Shown in pieces: positions 13,514 to 26,720 of a stretch of 64,000 nt of DNA. Position numbers and translations under genes: made by a program. The stretch is from Populus alba (lineage: Eukaryota; Streptophyta; Magnoliopsida; Malpighiales; Salicaceae), in NCBI RefSeq assembly GCF_005239225.2, contig NC_133287.1:1469493-1533492 (forward strand), in the 5' to 3' direction. The notes under the pieces were generated by a model that worked only from the letters and a program-made list of their open reading frames with translations, did not search any database and was not told the DNA's origin. Numbering within the stretch: position 1 is the first letter of the stretch; every line of letters begins with the position of its first letter.

Positions 13514-14246
13514 TGCCAGCTTGCTGTATTTCGCCTCGATCGTTGCCTTTCCCCCTTTTAATAGCTACGTACTGAGATGGTAGGTGGGTTTTGAATCATG
13601 GAAGCTGAGTAGGAACTTCAAAGTTTGATGAAGTGATCAAACTAATCTCTTAGATTATTTGTTTATTGTTTCCATGTATTTCCTTTGACTTGATTTGGTA
13701 TAGAACTTATGTATGCTTGTGTAAGAAGAAAATCTAACAGATTCATTTATGAACCAGTGAAATACAATAAGTTAAGTCTAAGATTTTGTGCTAACAGATT
13801 CATTTATTTTCAGCTTTATTGTTGTTTTAAGGCCACGATATCCTCAGATTCATTTATTTTCAGCTTAATTTTAGATTTTGTGCCTAATTTTCTTTTTCTT
13901 TTTCTTTTTTTAATCTAGGATTCTAATTTTTCTACTTTGTAAAGTTCAGTTTTTTTCACCTATTTAAGAAGTTATAAAATTTATCAGAGAGGCATAATAT
14001 ACGTCCGAGATAATTATTCAGAAATAAAATACAAATCCATCTACCCCATTTGAACTTCGCTGTTGCAATTCCCAGTCAATCATAAAGAAAGTTCAACAAT
14101 GCGTCAATTTTGAAAACCCAAATTGGAAACGGAAACGAGAGATGAAGACAAGTTCGACGCGTCAATTTTGCAAGAACCCTGTTTCCGGTATTTTCTTTAT
14201 TCTTCTGAAAACAGCAAGAGTGACTGACTTTATCCTGAAAGTGTAA
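13514..14246. other. BAHD upstream region and first copy of a duplicated block
   Basis: No gene is supported. A phrase (ACAGATTCATTTAT) repeats at about 13737, 13794 and, partly, 13848, giving short local duplications. From about 14110 to 14240 the sequence matches, with many changes, 17560-17690. Confidence 0.4.
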
Positions 14247-14437
14247 TGATGATGTGGCGTCATCAAGAGGTGTGGTGTGGTGGCAAAGAGCTTGAGATCT
14301 GCACAGCAAGTCTCGAATTCGAGTCAGGACATGCATCTCTTGTACAAGTCTGGAACAGTCGAGGTTTTACTTGCTTACCTAGACCCATAAAATATGTTTT
14401 CTGGAAGATGAGGTTTCTTCAAATAAAAAAAAAATAA
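14247..14437 (+). mobile_element. SINE-like element (candidate)
   Basis: A segment of about 190 bp with a tRNA-like head (GTGGCAAAGAGCTTGAG resembling an A box, then TCTCGAATTCGAGTC resembling a B box) and an A-rich tail followed by an ATA-type run (14425-14443). The body is less AT-rich than its flanks. No clean target-site duplication was found. Plant tRNA-derived SINEs have this build; assignment to a named family is not possible here. Confidence 0.4.
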
Positions 14438-14465
14438 TAATAATGCGGCATTTGCAGAAGGGTTT

Positions 14466-14661
14466 GGACACTGATATGGCTATCTTTATTTTCCTTGCAT
14501 GCCAACACAGTGTCTTCGTCTTCATCTGTGGACACTGATATGGCTATCTTTATTTTCCTTGCATGCCAACACATGCAGTGTCTTCGTCTTCATCTGTGGA
14601 CACTGATATGGCTATCTTTATTTTCCTTGCATGCCAACACAGTGTCTTCGTCTTCATCTGT
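14466..14661. repeat. Three-copy 64/68-bp tandem repeat
   Basis: Three head-to-tail units at 14466-14529, 14530-14597 and 14598-14661, each starting GGACACTGATATGGC and ending CTTCATCTGT. The units are nearly identical, except that the middle one has an extra ATGC. The array sits inside the longer duplicated block, whose other copy at 17.6-17.8 kb lacks it, so the amplification is probably recent. There are no unique spacers, so it is not CRISPR. Confidence 0.9.
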
Positions 14662-14823
14662 GGACACTTTAATTGTTCTGTTCATCATAAAGGAAGATGC
14701 TGGGAGGTTGGCTCCAGCCTCCACTTTTGACCTCTGTATATCAAACAAATTATATGGGACTGTGACCGGAAATGAGAGGGCCTATATGGCAAAGAATTGG
14801 CTACCTCCATTCTCAATTATTGG

Positions 14824-14941
14824 CAATACTTAATTAACATTACTGTAACTTTGATGTTAATTGCTGCCCAGAGGCAAGCATATCTTTTGTTTCACCTCAG
14901 CAAGTTCTTTTTTTAGTTACAGTAATGTTAATTAAGTATTG
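14824..14941. repeat. 27-bp perfect inverted repeat
   Basis: Arms at 14824-14850 and 14915-14941 are exact reverse complements (left arm starts CAATACTTAATTAAC) with a 64-base loop. The left arm sequence, minus its first bases, also occurs at about 17738-17761 without a partner. Confidence 0.9.
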
Positions 14942-15694
14942 TCAATAGATAGGTAGGCATGCGATTTTCGAGATTTTTTTAGGGATTATTTCAACTTACA
15001 TCATTGGATGATTTAATACTCTTATAATGACACTATGTAATTTTCATATTTCTTATAATCCGTATACATAGAAATGGGTTTTTTTTATTTTATTTTATTT
15101 TATTAAAGGCAAGTAAATATATCTGATAAAAAATATATAAAGCTGGAGAACCATCAAGTTTAGGGTCTTTTATTTTTAAAATTTTTGATTTCATAATTTA
15201 AAGGATTCAATCTATGTATTAGTTTGTTAGTTGGACTCAAACAAACTCGATTAATATCTAAATTATAGGTTTGTAGAAAAACAAAAAGTCCATTTTTCTA
15301 GGCTTTGTGGATTGGAGACTGGCAGGTTAGAATTTTGAGAAATTCTAACCAATCGGTCAATCGGTTGGTTTAAACCAGCTGACTGATTGGTTTGTGTAAT
15401 GGTCAACTAGTTGACCCTGCAATAGTAGTTAATCGGGTCTATTAGGTTCACTTGGTTTAGGTTATGTTCGGAATCAATCAAGTGAATCAGTTCAGCTTTA
15501 TTATTATGATTTGGTCTCTAAGTCTAAGGTTTTTATATTTTATATTATGTTGCTATGAGTTATTTTTTAGTGTTTTCTATATCTGTTACAGGTTTTATTT
15601 ACGTTACTCCTATTAAGTCTTAGAAATCTTTAATCGTTTTTATTTTATTTTATTTTTTGAGTGAGTGGAATCATTTCTATTATGTATTACACTC

Positions 15695-15737
<43 letters not shown>

Positions 15738-15989
15738 AGGCCAATACATGCACTACTGATACCATAATTACCAGCTAGAAAATAAATATCATGTACACAC
15801 AAGCTAATAACTCAAAGAAATTATCATCTATTTTAGTTGAAGTTTATACTCAAAGAAATTTATCAAAGCTTGCTGTACAAGCTACCGAACCTCGAACAAA
15901 GGGAGCTTGTTCATGGGAACCGTGAATCCCATACCCAACTGTTGTTTCCTGGTTTCTATGCTCGATCATGTGTGTCTTTCCCTTTTGTT
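14942..15989. other. Spacer with TA microsatellite
   Basis: No gene is supported. A TA dinucleotide run lies at about 15700-15735. Short direct phrases (CTCAAAGAAATT) repeat near 15811 and 15849. Confidence 0.45.
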
Positions 15990-16957
15990 TATTTTTCTTT
16001 TTCAATTTTTTCTTTATTTTTAATTTAACCCTTGATCTTTTAATTCTGCCATATTCAGTCAATTTTGGATTGATTTTTCAAAAATTCTTTCAAGTAAGCC
16101 CTGGATCACATTCATAATCATCCTTCAATGTTGAGACCTTTTACACTTTAGCTCTTGTATGTTTAATTTGTGTAATTTTTTTCTTCAATTAGGCTCCTAA
16201 TGGAATTAATATGGTCATGTTCCTGCGCATGTTTCATTTTGATCCTTGATCTTTGGATTATCTTAATTTTGATCAAATATTTTGACTCTAAATCTCAATC
16301 TTCCTTTTCAATTGAGCTCTTAATCGAACCAATTAGATCCTCAAATTTCAACAGCCCTTCCATTTTGTTCTTTGGTCCTTTAGGTTTTTTAATTTTGGTC
16401 AAATTGACTCTAAATTTTAAATTTATCTTCAATTAAGCCTCTAATTGAGTTAATTGAAATTCCAAACTTTTCCATCTCTTTTATTGTGGTCATTGACTTC
16501 TAAATTTAGCCAATTTTTCCTTTAATTCAAAATTTTCTCCTCAGTTAGGCTCTCAACTAAAATAATAGGACTTCAAATTTTAATTTTCTATCTTTTTCAT
16601 TTTGATCTTTGATCTTTTATTTCTTTAAATTATGATTAATTTCAACACTTTCTTCAATTAAACCCCAAATTGCATACCCACATAACTTTTTGATCAACTA
16701 CAAAATAAATTCTTATCCAGTTTCAACTTGGAGTTATATTTTATTTTTAAAATTCCACATCATCGCAATGTTTTTTTCTTCAAAATTCTATATATTTTGT
16801 CTGAAATTCTGTTAGTATATACCAATAAAATAATTCTGTTGGTATATACCGACGGTTTTACCGATCGATTTACATCCATTAATAAATATCACCGTAAATT
16901 ATCAACAAAAAAATTTCATTGGTAATTATGTTGGTTTTAATCAAATTTCTAGTAGTG
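15990..16957. mobile_element. CACTA-like DNA transposon remnant, one terminus visible
   Basis: The right end ATTTCTAGTAGTG (ending 16957) is the reverse complement of the CACTACTAGAAAT terminus common to plant CACTA elements. Inside it lie subterminal short repeats (GGTATATACCGACGG near 16837). From 16030 to 16650 a degenerate unit recurs (CTTGATCTTT, TTTTGGTCAA, CAATTAGGCTC). A weak match to the opposite end, CACTACTGATACC near 15752, lacks a matching 3-bp target duplication, so the left border is unsettled. No transposase frame is visible; it would be non-autonomous. Confidence 0.45.
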
Positions 16958-17548
16958 TGTTTAAGATGTTTAATAAGCTAGATTTATTGGCTAATTAAGC
17001 AAGCATTGAGAAGAGTTGTTTTGTGCAATTTGCTTCCTTGTCCACGAGAAGTTTATTGAATGTTTCTAAATAATTAGAGTTTTTGGTTTAGATAATCTCA
17101 TTGTTGATATTTTAAATTGTTTGATGTATATTCATAGTCAGATTTTAATAATAAATATTTTAAAAGTATTTTTTATTAAAAATAAATCAAAATAATTTTC
17201 TTCATATTTTTTTTTTTTTTTAACAGCACCATAATAAAATCATCGAATAACTTGTTTAGAATCAAATTATGAGTGGAATTTAATTCAATTTCATATAAGA
17301 ATTGAATTGAATTAATAATATATTATAATTCTTAAATCCCGTAATTGAATTTAATTTAAACACACATGGAGATGATGAATTGAATTAGCTATTTTGCTTT
17401 TAATTTAAAAATAAATTTGATACAAAATCAACAAAATAGATAAAACGTGGATATGCATATCATTGGATTCACCGAATCAAGTCATTTTATTTTTTTTAGT
17501 TTTTCCTGAATTTGAAGTCCACTACGGCTCTGATATTTTCAAGAACTG

Positions 17549-17790
17549 AAGACATTAACGAGAAATGAAGACAAGTTCAATGCATCAATCTTGCAAGAAC
17601 CCTACTTTGTAGTATTTCTGATATTTTCATTATTATTCTGAAGACAGCGAGAGTGACTGATTTTGCCTGATGGGATCGTAACAGGGAATGGCAGGACCAG
17701 TGGGCCAGGACAAAGAATTTCCAAAAAGAAGATAAAATACTTAATTAACATTACTGTAACTTTGATGTTGATGCCCGGCCAATCCTAAGC
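17549..17790. repeat. Second copy of duplicated block (matches 14.1-14.86 kb)
   Basis: GAGAAATGAAGACAAGTTC and GCAAGAACCCT, then a segment ending in TACTTAATTAACATTACTGT, follow the same order as 14130-14225 and 14756-14860. Copy two lacks the SINE-like segment and the 64-bp array, so it may be closer to the ancestral arrangement. Confidence 0.65.
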
Positions 17791-17879
17791 CAAGCAATTT
17801 TGTCTTATTGATATGGATAAAGGAAGCGTTTGGGAACAGTATCCAATTTTGTCTTATTGATATAGATAAAAGAAGCATT

Positions 17880-18078
17880 TTGGGAATACACGTTGAAACC
17901 GTGCTCCCACAAAATTTAAAATTTTTTTTATTAAAATTTAATATAGTTTATATATTTTAGATCATTTTGATATGTTGAAAAAATAATTTTTAAAAAATTA
18001 AAAAAATATCATTAACATGTATTTTAGCATGAAAAGTTATTTAAAAAGCAACTATTACCACATTGCCAAACATACTTA
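17880..18078. repeat. MITE-like dispersed repeat, copy B
   Basis: It shares the core of copy A (TATATTTTAGATCATTTTGA) and ends CATTGCCAAACATACTT. It is diverged and carries no coding capacity. Confidence 0.45.
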
Positions 18079-18929
18079 AAATAGCATGGAAAAATCATAG
18101 TCACACACAAAAAAGATAAAATTAGTTAAATTATGCATTTATTATTGATTTTTTTGTAATGTAATTTATTTTTATAAGAGATTTACAGCTCTTTAAATAG
18201 ATAAAAAAAAATAAATTTTATAAATAATAAAAATGAAAATTTTAAGCCAAATAAAAAAGTCAATATAAAATTCAAAATTAAGTTACAAATAGGAAAGAAA
18301 AAGAAAAACAACAAAATTGATTAAAACATCATCTTTCAAACCTAATTTAAGAGGCTTTGACATGAACGAAAATAACACAAGAAATACTTCAATAACAAGC
18401 AACATAAAATTTCGCTAATAAAATCATCATCCAAAAATTCTAATTTTTTTACTAAATATTTATTTTTATATAATATATTGAAATACAAATTAAATAACTT
18501 AGTAGGGAATATTAATACACCTTTATCTTGTCATAAACGGTATCATTGAATTCTCAATGATATTTACTTTAATGAAGAAGATAGCTCCTTTACTCATGTC
18601 TTTAAAATGGATTCTGAATTTTGGCTATGAATTCATCATCATTTTCTTCACAATTCTCCAATCTTTTCTTTTTTTATCTTTATTAATTAATTGGATAATT
18701 CTTCAACTTGCCTTTATAATTTTATTATTACTAGTTGAATGATTAATTCTGTCTCTGTAAAACAAGAGATGACTCTCTTCTTTTCTCGTGATGGGTACAT
18801 CAATGACTTTAGGATACATTTGTGAGATGGCTCTCTCCTTTTCACTTCTTGGTACACTAAAGTATTTGGGATACAACCTAATTTCTTCGTTCTTTGTTTC
18901 AGTGTTAGTGAATGAATTGATGGCTGATT

Positions 18930-19130
18930 TGACATGTTTGTTTTTATGTTTTTAAAAGTATTTTTAAAAAATTAATTTTTTTAATATTTTATTAATTTCA
19001 AATTAATATGTTTTTAGTGTTTTCAAATCATTTTGATGTGTTGATTTTAAAAATAATTTTTTTTAAAAAAAATATTAATATTTATTTTAACATAAAAAAT
19101 TATTTAAAAAATAACCACAATCACACTTCA
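18930..19130. repeat. MITE-like dispersed repeat, copy C
   Basis: It begins near ACATGTTTGTTTTTATG and holds AAATCATTTTGATGTGTTGA, as in the other copies. It lies about 360 bp upstream of the P450 start. The remaining spacer (18079-18929 and 19131-19492) is AT-rich with no supported gene. Confidence 0.45.
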
Positions 19131-19492
19131 CTGTAATACTCTAAAACAAGTTGAGAAAGTACTATTACTTCCCATATTTTTTTATCCTTTATTGATTAGG
19201 AATATTTTAAAAATAATTATGTAATAGAATCATATAATTATAATAATTTTATAATTTTTCATACAAAACATTTTTGTTTATGAGCTTTATCTTTATTTTA
19301 AATTTATAAATCAAATATTAGATTTATTAATATAATATTATATAAATATTAAAAATAAATTAAATATTTACTAATAATAAACATATATTTATATAAATAT
19401 AATTTCCAACCGATTAACTATAATTATATTAAAGTAACAACCCATCAACCCATATAAGTGCGCTAATTGCATGGCATCAATCTTCAGCAGCT

Positions 19493-21226
<1,734 letters not shown>

Positions 21227-21250
21227 TAGATAACTAAATACATGCTCTTG

Positions 21251-21279
21251 TGTGCGCGCGCGCGCGCGCTCTCTCTCTG
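21251..21279. repeat. Compound GC/TC microsatellite
   Basis: A TGTG run passes into GC repeats, then TC repeats, in the P450 3' UTR region. The alternating purine-pyrimidine run could adopt Z-DNA. Confidence 0.85.
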
Positions 21280-21419
21280 TCCTTCAATTTGCAGAATGTT
21301 CTGTTGAATAATTACTTAAAGTTGAATCCAGATATGAAGGATCTTCCATCTGTGTGTTTGTAGCATTGCTAATTGCCGAGAAAATTCAGATTTCCTTTGT
21401 TTTCAAGTTAATGATATAG

Positions 21420-21757
21420 GGAATCGAACAGTCGGATGTGAAGATGTTGTAACTGAAGCACGCGGAAAGCTTAGGGTGATCCTTAGGCATGGTAATAGGT
21501 TTTCTCAACAAGGGAGAGAGATCGAAATCCTCTCTTTCTCGAGATCCCCTGAATCGCCGCATCCCCTCTCTCCCGCAACGGGGCTGAAGCTCACGGTCCA
21601 AGGTGGTGAATCACTAAACCGGCGGACACATTTACGGATCAATGAGACAACTAAGAGCATGTTTGGTGCTGCGTTTGTCCTTGTTTTGCCTAAATTTGCT
21701 CATTGGCAACGAAAAATTATTTAAAAAGCAACCACTATACCAAACACGTTCTAAATA
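21420..21757. other. GC-richer block of unknown origin plus short MITE-like copy
   Basis: 21420-21650 is distinctly GC-richer than its surroundings and carries no recognisable protein. From 21656 to 21757 a 100-bp element has inverted ends (GCATGTTTGGT and ACCAAACACGTTC), a short derivative of the dispersed MITE-like family. Confidence 0.4.
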
Positions 21758-24140
21758 GCTAAACTATGCTATTAATTTTAGGGGGTGTGAAAATGGAGAG
21801 AGACTTGTTAGGATTTTTCACAGTTTTGGATAGTTTCAAGGCATATGTGGATCCTGCTCCGCGCATCATCAAGAACTTTCTTACTTCTCAAGCTGGGACA
21901 AATAAGTTTGATGAATGCACAGACATTTTTTAGTTTCTCAGACACAAAAACTCTATGAACAGAACACATTAATTAAAGTAAAAAAAGAAGAAGAGGATTT
22001 GATAGAAAAATCGTTCAAGTGGATGTTACACTGTCAGGAAATTGGAAAAAAAAAAAAGCAACGGCAACACCATCGGAAAATATTTCATCACTGTTTACTA
22101 TAAAAATTACAACGAAAAATTTCCGCTTGTAATTTCCAGCAGAAATGGTGATGGAATAAAAAAAAAATCATCAGCAATTTCGTCGGCGTTTCTAAAGTGT
22201 TAAATTGCCGACATAATTCTCATAAAAGATTTTAAAATGAATTAAAAACCTGACAACTCTCTCTTCTCCATCCCCTCCTCTTTATCTTTTTTCATTTCAA
22301 TTCAAGCCCTAACCCTATTTCTTCAAGTTTTCGACAAGCCCCCTCTAACATCTGGTCACCCAACCCGCCAATGCAACCTCCCTCTCTTAATTCTATTTAA
22401 TGTCAAGCTTCACTTCATTAAGAAAAAAAGCCCATTTATTTTTGTTGTAACACCCATTTATATTTAAAGTTAATTTATTGAAATTTGTTTATAGAATTTG
22501 TAGTTTGCATGTATATTTAAGTATTTTACTTGTTTTGTAATTATAATTTTATTATATTAATATATAATTTGTATTTTAAAATTTATTTGGGTTTTAAAAA
22601 CATAGATTTAACTTGTTAATTGATGAAATTTATTGTTTGGGATTTCTATAAAGCTAGTATCGACATCAAATATATATTTTTTGCATGTTGCTTTTTATGA
22701 CCTTCGAATCCCCACCCTGAAAATCACACAAGCAATCCTGTTTTGGTTGCTCTACATCCTTGTTAGTTCCACGAATAAATTATTATAATTTGTTTTTTGC
22801 TAATAAATAAATTATTAGAATTTATTTACATGAACATTGATTTTGTTCATGTAAATATATTTAACTTAATAATAAATATTTATTTATTTTTAATATTTAT
22901 CAAATATTTTATTAATGAATGAGAGTATAGATAAAGTTCTTAAAATAAAAATATTTTGTAAATAAAATTATCAAGTTATTATAATTATAAGATTTTTATT
23001 GCATCAAAGCATTATTTCTAAATATTTTTTGGTTAATATTCTATTAAGACTGGAAATTAATTAAAGCTATTAAGATTTGTAGAAATTATGTTTTTTCTTT
23101 TATGAAATGAAACATTTGTTCTCATAAGTTAAGATATGAGGGATATCAATAGTTAATATGTAGGTTATTGTTGGATAACATGTACACCAAACTAACTCGT
23201 ATGAGAATTACATATGGAGAAATCACTTGTGTATATTGAAAGATTATGTGACCATTGTGTAAGTGATTCTTAGATTTGAAATTATTAAGTTATTTTATAT
23301 AAAGCGTGTTATATTTTGATCTTATTACATGTTGTCCTCATCAAAGGTAACAAATGAGAGGTATTAGGTATGACATGAACTATATAAAGGTATTTAAGTA
23401 ATTAAAAGAGGATTCATCACTTTAGATGAATTGAAAAAAATATTTCACATGCTCTCAAATAATATTGATTGTAAATTATTATACAAGGTGGAATGAGATT
23501 TGAAAAGAGTTTTAAATCTTATTCAAATAATCAATAACTATGGTATTAAAAACAAACATGATTTGATATAATAAAGAAAGTCACTCATAGTGTAGTTTCC
23601 CCTTCTTTTTTTTTTTCCCTTCTAAGAGATGAATGAGAGAAAAGGGTCAAGTTTTTTTCTTTTTTTCTCTTACGGTTTAGGGTTATCAGACTTCACACAA
23701 TTTCATAGGTTACATTCCCTGATATAGTTTAACATGGAAGCTTTGTGGCTGAGCTTTTTGTTTTTTTAGAATGTGTTTGGCATTTTAGTATTTGTTGCTC
23801 TTATAATTTGAAATTATTTTTTTAAAAAAACTCCAAATTTATTATATATTTTGATTAATCAACAGTTGATGCATTTTTGTTCTAATTGGATCATGTAGTT
23901 TTAATTGGATCATGTGAAAAAGATATTTATAGATTAGGAGACCAGATCTAAACCTAAGAAGAGTTTTAGCCATGTAAAACAACTTGTTTGATAAAAAAGC
24001 TCTTAACTTCAGATGTAACAGTTGATTGAATCACACTCAAATATTGCCAGTAGATTCTATAGGTTATTCTATGATAAAGGTGATTACTTGGTTGATTATT
24101 TTCCTGTTTACTAGGTTGAGCCTTAGCAAGTTCTTGTTGT
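21758..24140. other. AT-rich spacer
   Basis: No supported gene. 22040-22210 contains phrases like those in CACTA subterminal regions (CATCGGAAAATATTTC, AATTTCGTCGGCG). The rest is AT-rich and unremarkable. Confidence 0.4.
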
Positions 24141-25013
24141 TAACACTTGAACAGAAATTTAACCTAACAGCCCATGAGAAATGTCATTTCCCTCTTGCGG
24201 AGGTAAACAACTTGTGGGCGACCTCCCGGATATCTCCACCGGTAGCTTACCCAGCTTGATCCTCAGGGAGTCAGTTTAATCACCGAGGTATATTGACACA
24301 AAACATAATGTGATAAACATCAGGCTCACAGCACAACTCAATGAATTCAAAGACCATTAGTTCTAACATCAGCATTTAGTAATACTCTATCCAAAAATAC
24401 GTCCTTCTGTTGCTTAGAACTAGATCCTCATGGAAATTCAAAAGCAAGCACATGCCATGATAAGTTAAAGCATTCACTAGGAGGGAAGGTCACCGTCGCG
24501 TGCGTGTAATATTTGCTTATTCGGAAGAAGATATCTCTTCCTCCCAGACCAGCCAAAAACACTCCTCGGAATGGCCAGGTGCTATAATTTGCCGGATCAC
24601 GTGGCCTGCGAAGCATCATTCAAATCACTGTCCTATCAACTATTGCTCCTGATGGTAGGATTAGAGGCCTACTATCAACTATTGCTCCTGATGGTAGGAT
24701 TAGAAGCCTACTATGGTGGTGAAGGAAGGTGCAAGCCATGCAAGTAGGACTTTTTTCGAGGTTGCTCGGAAAAACACTCCTCGGGATGGCTAGGTGTGAT
24801 AACTCAGCGGATTGCACGGCTATCATTCCCCCGACGTGTCATTCAGCTCTCTTCCTTATCAACTTAACTCCTAATGGCGGGATTAAAGGCCTACCATAAC
24901 GATGAAGGGTAACAAAGACCGTGTAAGCAAGAGTTTTTACGAGATTGCCAGGAAAAACACTCCTTGGGATGATGGTCGGGTGCTTATGTTTCAAGCTATC
25001 ATTCCTGGTGTTG
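24141..25013. repeat. GC-richer repeat region with about 200-bp tandem units
   Basis: AAAAACACTCCTCGGAATGG at 24555 recurs at 24770 (as CTCGGGATGG) and 24953 (as CTTGGGATGA), spacing 215 and 183 bp, with similar material between. Nested inside is a 39-bp exact-period duplication at 24633-24671 and 24672-24710 differing at one base. Origin is unclear; a decayed retroelement terminal region is possible. Confidence 0.7.
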
Positions 25014-25505
25014 TGATAGACAAGATATTCAGCAAAACAAAAGATTGAATGCTCGTTTCAATACATCTCTATAAATATAGAGAAGGAAAAAAAAAATTCA
25101 AAGTCACGCATGCACGTTGTGAATATATGTTGTGAAAAGTAGAGAAAGCATCACAGGCCTCTTCATGTTAGGTCCTTGAATTTGACAACCTCACTTGTGG
25201 CCAAAATTATAGTAGCTAGAGTTAAGGGATCAATCCCATGCCAAGAATCAGATAAATTTGACAACTTTCAGACAGCTTATAAAACATATAAAGAGAGTAA
25301 AGAGGAAAGCAACTCAAGCTACAAAATTGAAAACTCACCTTCATCAAAGCAAAGCAACATTTTCATTAAACAATAAATTATGCTCAACAATCCAACAGCT
25401 AAGAGCGAAAAACTATTATTTCCTCTAAACTAGCATAGGTTCTCATTCCCATACAATGTTCCCTCGATCTTTCAAACAAGCTAAAAGCTTACCATATCCC
25501 CTTTG

Positions 25506-26720
25506 CTACTGCGGCAACCCCGCTTCGACCTCATTCCACAACTCAACATTCTTCGAAAACTTCTCTTTTATTTCTCCAATAAGCTCTTTAGCCTTCTCCA
25601 CATTCCCGCTACTCGCAAGTCCTTCCACTAACATCTTCATAGTTGAAGAATTTGGCACCAACTTCTGCTCCATACTCTCCTTACAAATCCTATACGCTGA
25701 CTCAAAATCCCTGCCTTTACTTAAAAAGCAAACCAGAGTAGCATAACAATAATAATCCGGTTTACACCCTCTATTCACCATGCTCTTAAACAAACTCTTA
25801 GCTCCCTCCAAATCACCTTCCTTACAAAACCCAAAAATCAAATACCTATAAGTGACCGCTTTCGGCTTCACTCCTCTCGCTATACACCCTCCTAGCAATG
25901 CCTCCGCTTCTTTCGACCTCTTAAGTTTACACAAACTCCGAATCCTAATATTATAAATATCAATCCCAGCTTTTGTCCCATAATCCTCCTCCATCATTTT
26001 CAACACCTTTCCTACATCATCATACTTCTCTTCCTTATAAAACCCAGCAATCAAATTCCCAAATGTCGTCGTATTCGGCTTCACTCCCTTCTTATCCATC
26101 TCATTCAAAATCGAATAACACGAACTCGAACTCCCACCCTCACTAAAAGCCTGAATTATTGTATTATAAGTATCCAAATTCGGCTCGATTTTATAACTCT
26201 TAGTAAAATCAACAAAAACCCTTTTCACTTCATTATATTTTTTCGCTAAAATACACGAATAAAGCAAAGAATTTAATAATTTCACTGATCCAGAAGATAA
26301 AACGACGCCATTTTGATTCTTCTCGTGATATTCCTTAAAAAGCCGAATTGCATGATCGATCATACCAGCTTTTCCGAAGAGGACGATGGAATGAGCTGCG
26401 AATTGTTCGGTGCGGAGATCAGGGCGTGAAGTGCGGAGTTCAGTAAGGAACTCGTCGATGTAAGAGAAGTTGTTCGATTTGGCGAGCTTGTCAATGGCGA
26501 CTGAGAAAGTGATTCTGTCGATGTTGGCTTCGGGAGTTAGGGAAGCGGATCGGCAGATCTCGAGGATTTTTTCAGGGTTGGTTTCGGTTTTGAGGCGGGA
26601 GAGGGCCACGTGTGTTTTGGATATGGAGGAGAGTGGGGAGGTGGAGAAGTTGAGGTGGTGGTGGTGGAGGCGGCGGAGGGGGTGTATGGATTGGAGGCGG
26701 AGGCGAGCGAAGAGTGCCAT
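25506..26720 (-). CDS. PPR336: Mitochondrial PPR protein, PPR336/rPPR1-like
   Basis: A single-exon P-class pentatricopeptide repeat protein. The frame is open further upstream to 26933, but I chose the Met at 26720 because it begins a typical mitochondrial presequence (MALFARLRLQSIHPLRR) and gives 404 residues, close to the family length. From about residue 85 onward there are tandem PPR-type helical repeats, for example NLDTYNTIIQAFSEGG, KPNTTTFGNLIAGFYKE and KPKAVTYRYLIFGFCKEG. Arabidopsis PPR336 and its close relatives associate with the mitochondrial ribosome, so a structural mitoribosome role is likely. No frame break was seen. Confidence 0.85.
   Translation of the reverse strand: MALFARLRLQSIHPLRRLHHHHLNFSTSPLSSISKTHVALSRLKTETNPEKILEICRSASLTPEANIDRITFSVAIDKLAKSNNFSYIDEFLTELRTSRPDLRTEQFAAHSIVLFGKAGMIDHAIRLFKEYHEKNQNGVVLSSGSVKLLNSLLYSCILAKKYNEVKRVFVDFTKSYKIEPNLDTYNTIIQAFSEGGSSSSCYSILNEMDKKGVKPNTTTFGNLIAGFYKEEKYDDVGKVLKMMEEDYGTKAGIDIYNIRIRSLCKLKRSKEAEALLGGCIARGVKPKAVTYRYLIFGFCKEGDLEGAKSLFKSMVNRGCKPDYYCYATLVCFLSKGRDFESAYRICKESMEQKLVPNSSTMKMLVEGLASSGNVEKAKELIGEIKEKFSKNVELWNEVEAGLPQ

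Noticed and set aside
14466..14661. Regular repeats resembling a CRISPR array
   Set aside because: Units are contiguous with no unique spacers, and the DNA is plant nuclear.
15752..15764. CACTACTGATACC as the left end of the CACTA-like element
   Set aside because: Flanking 3-bp target duplication does not match the right end, and the terminus departs from the right-end sequence; left as unsettled.
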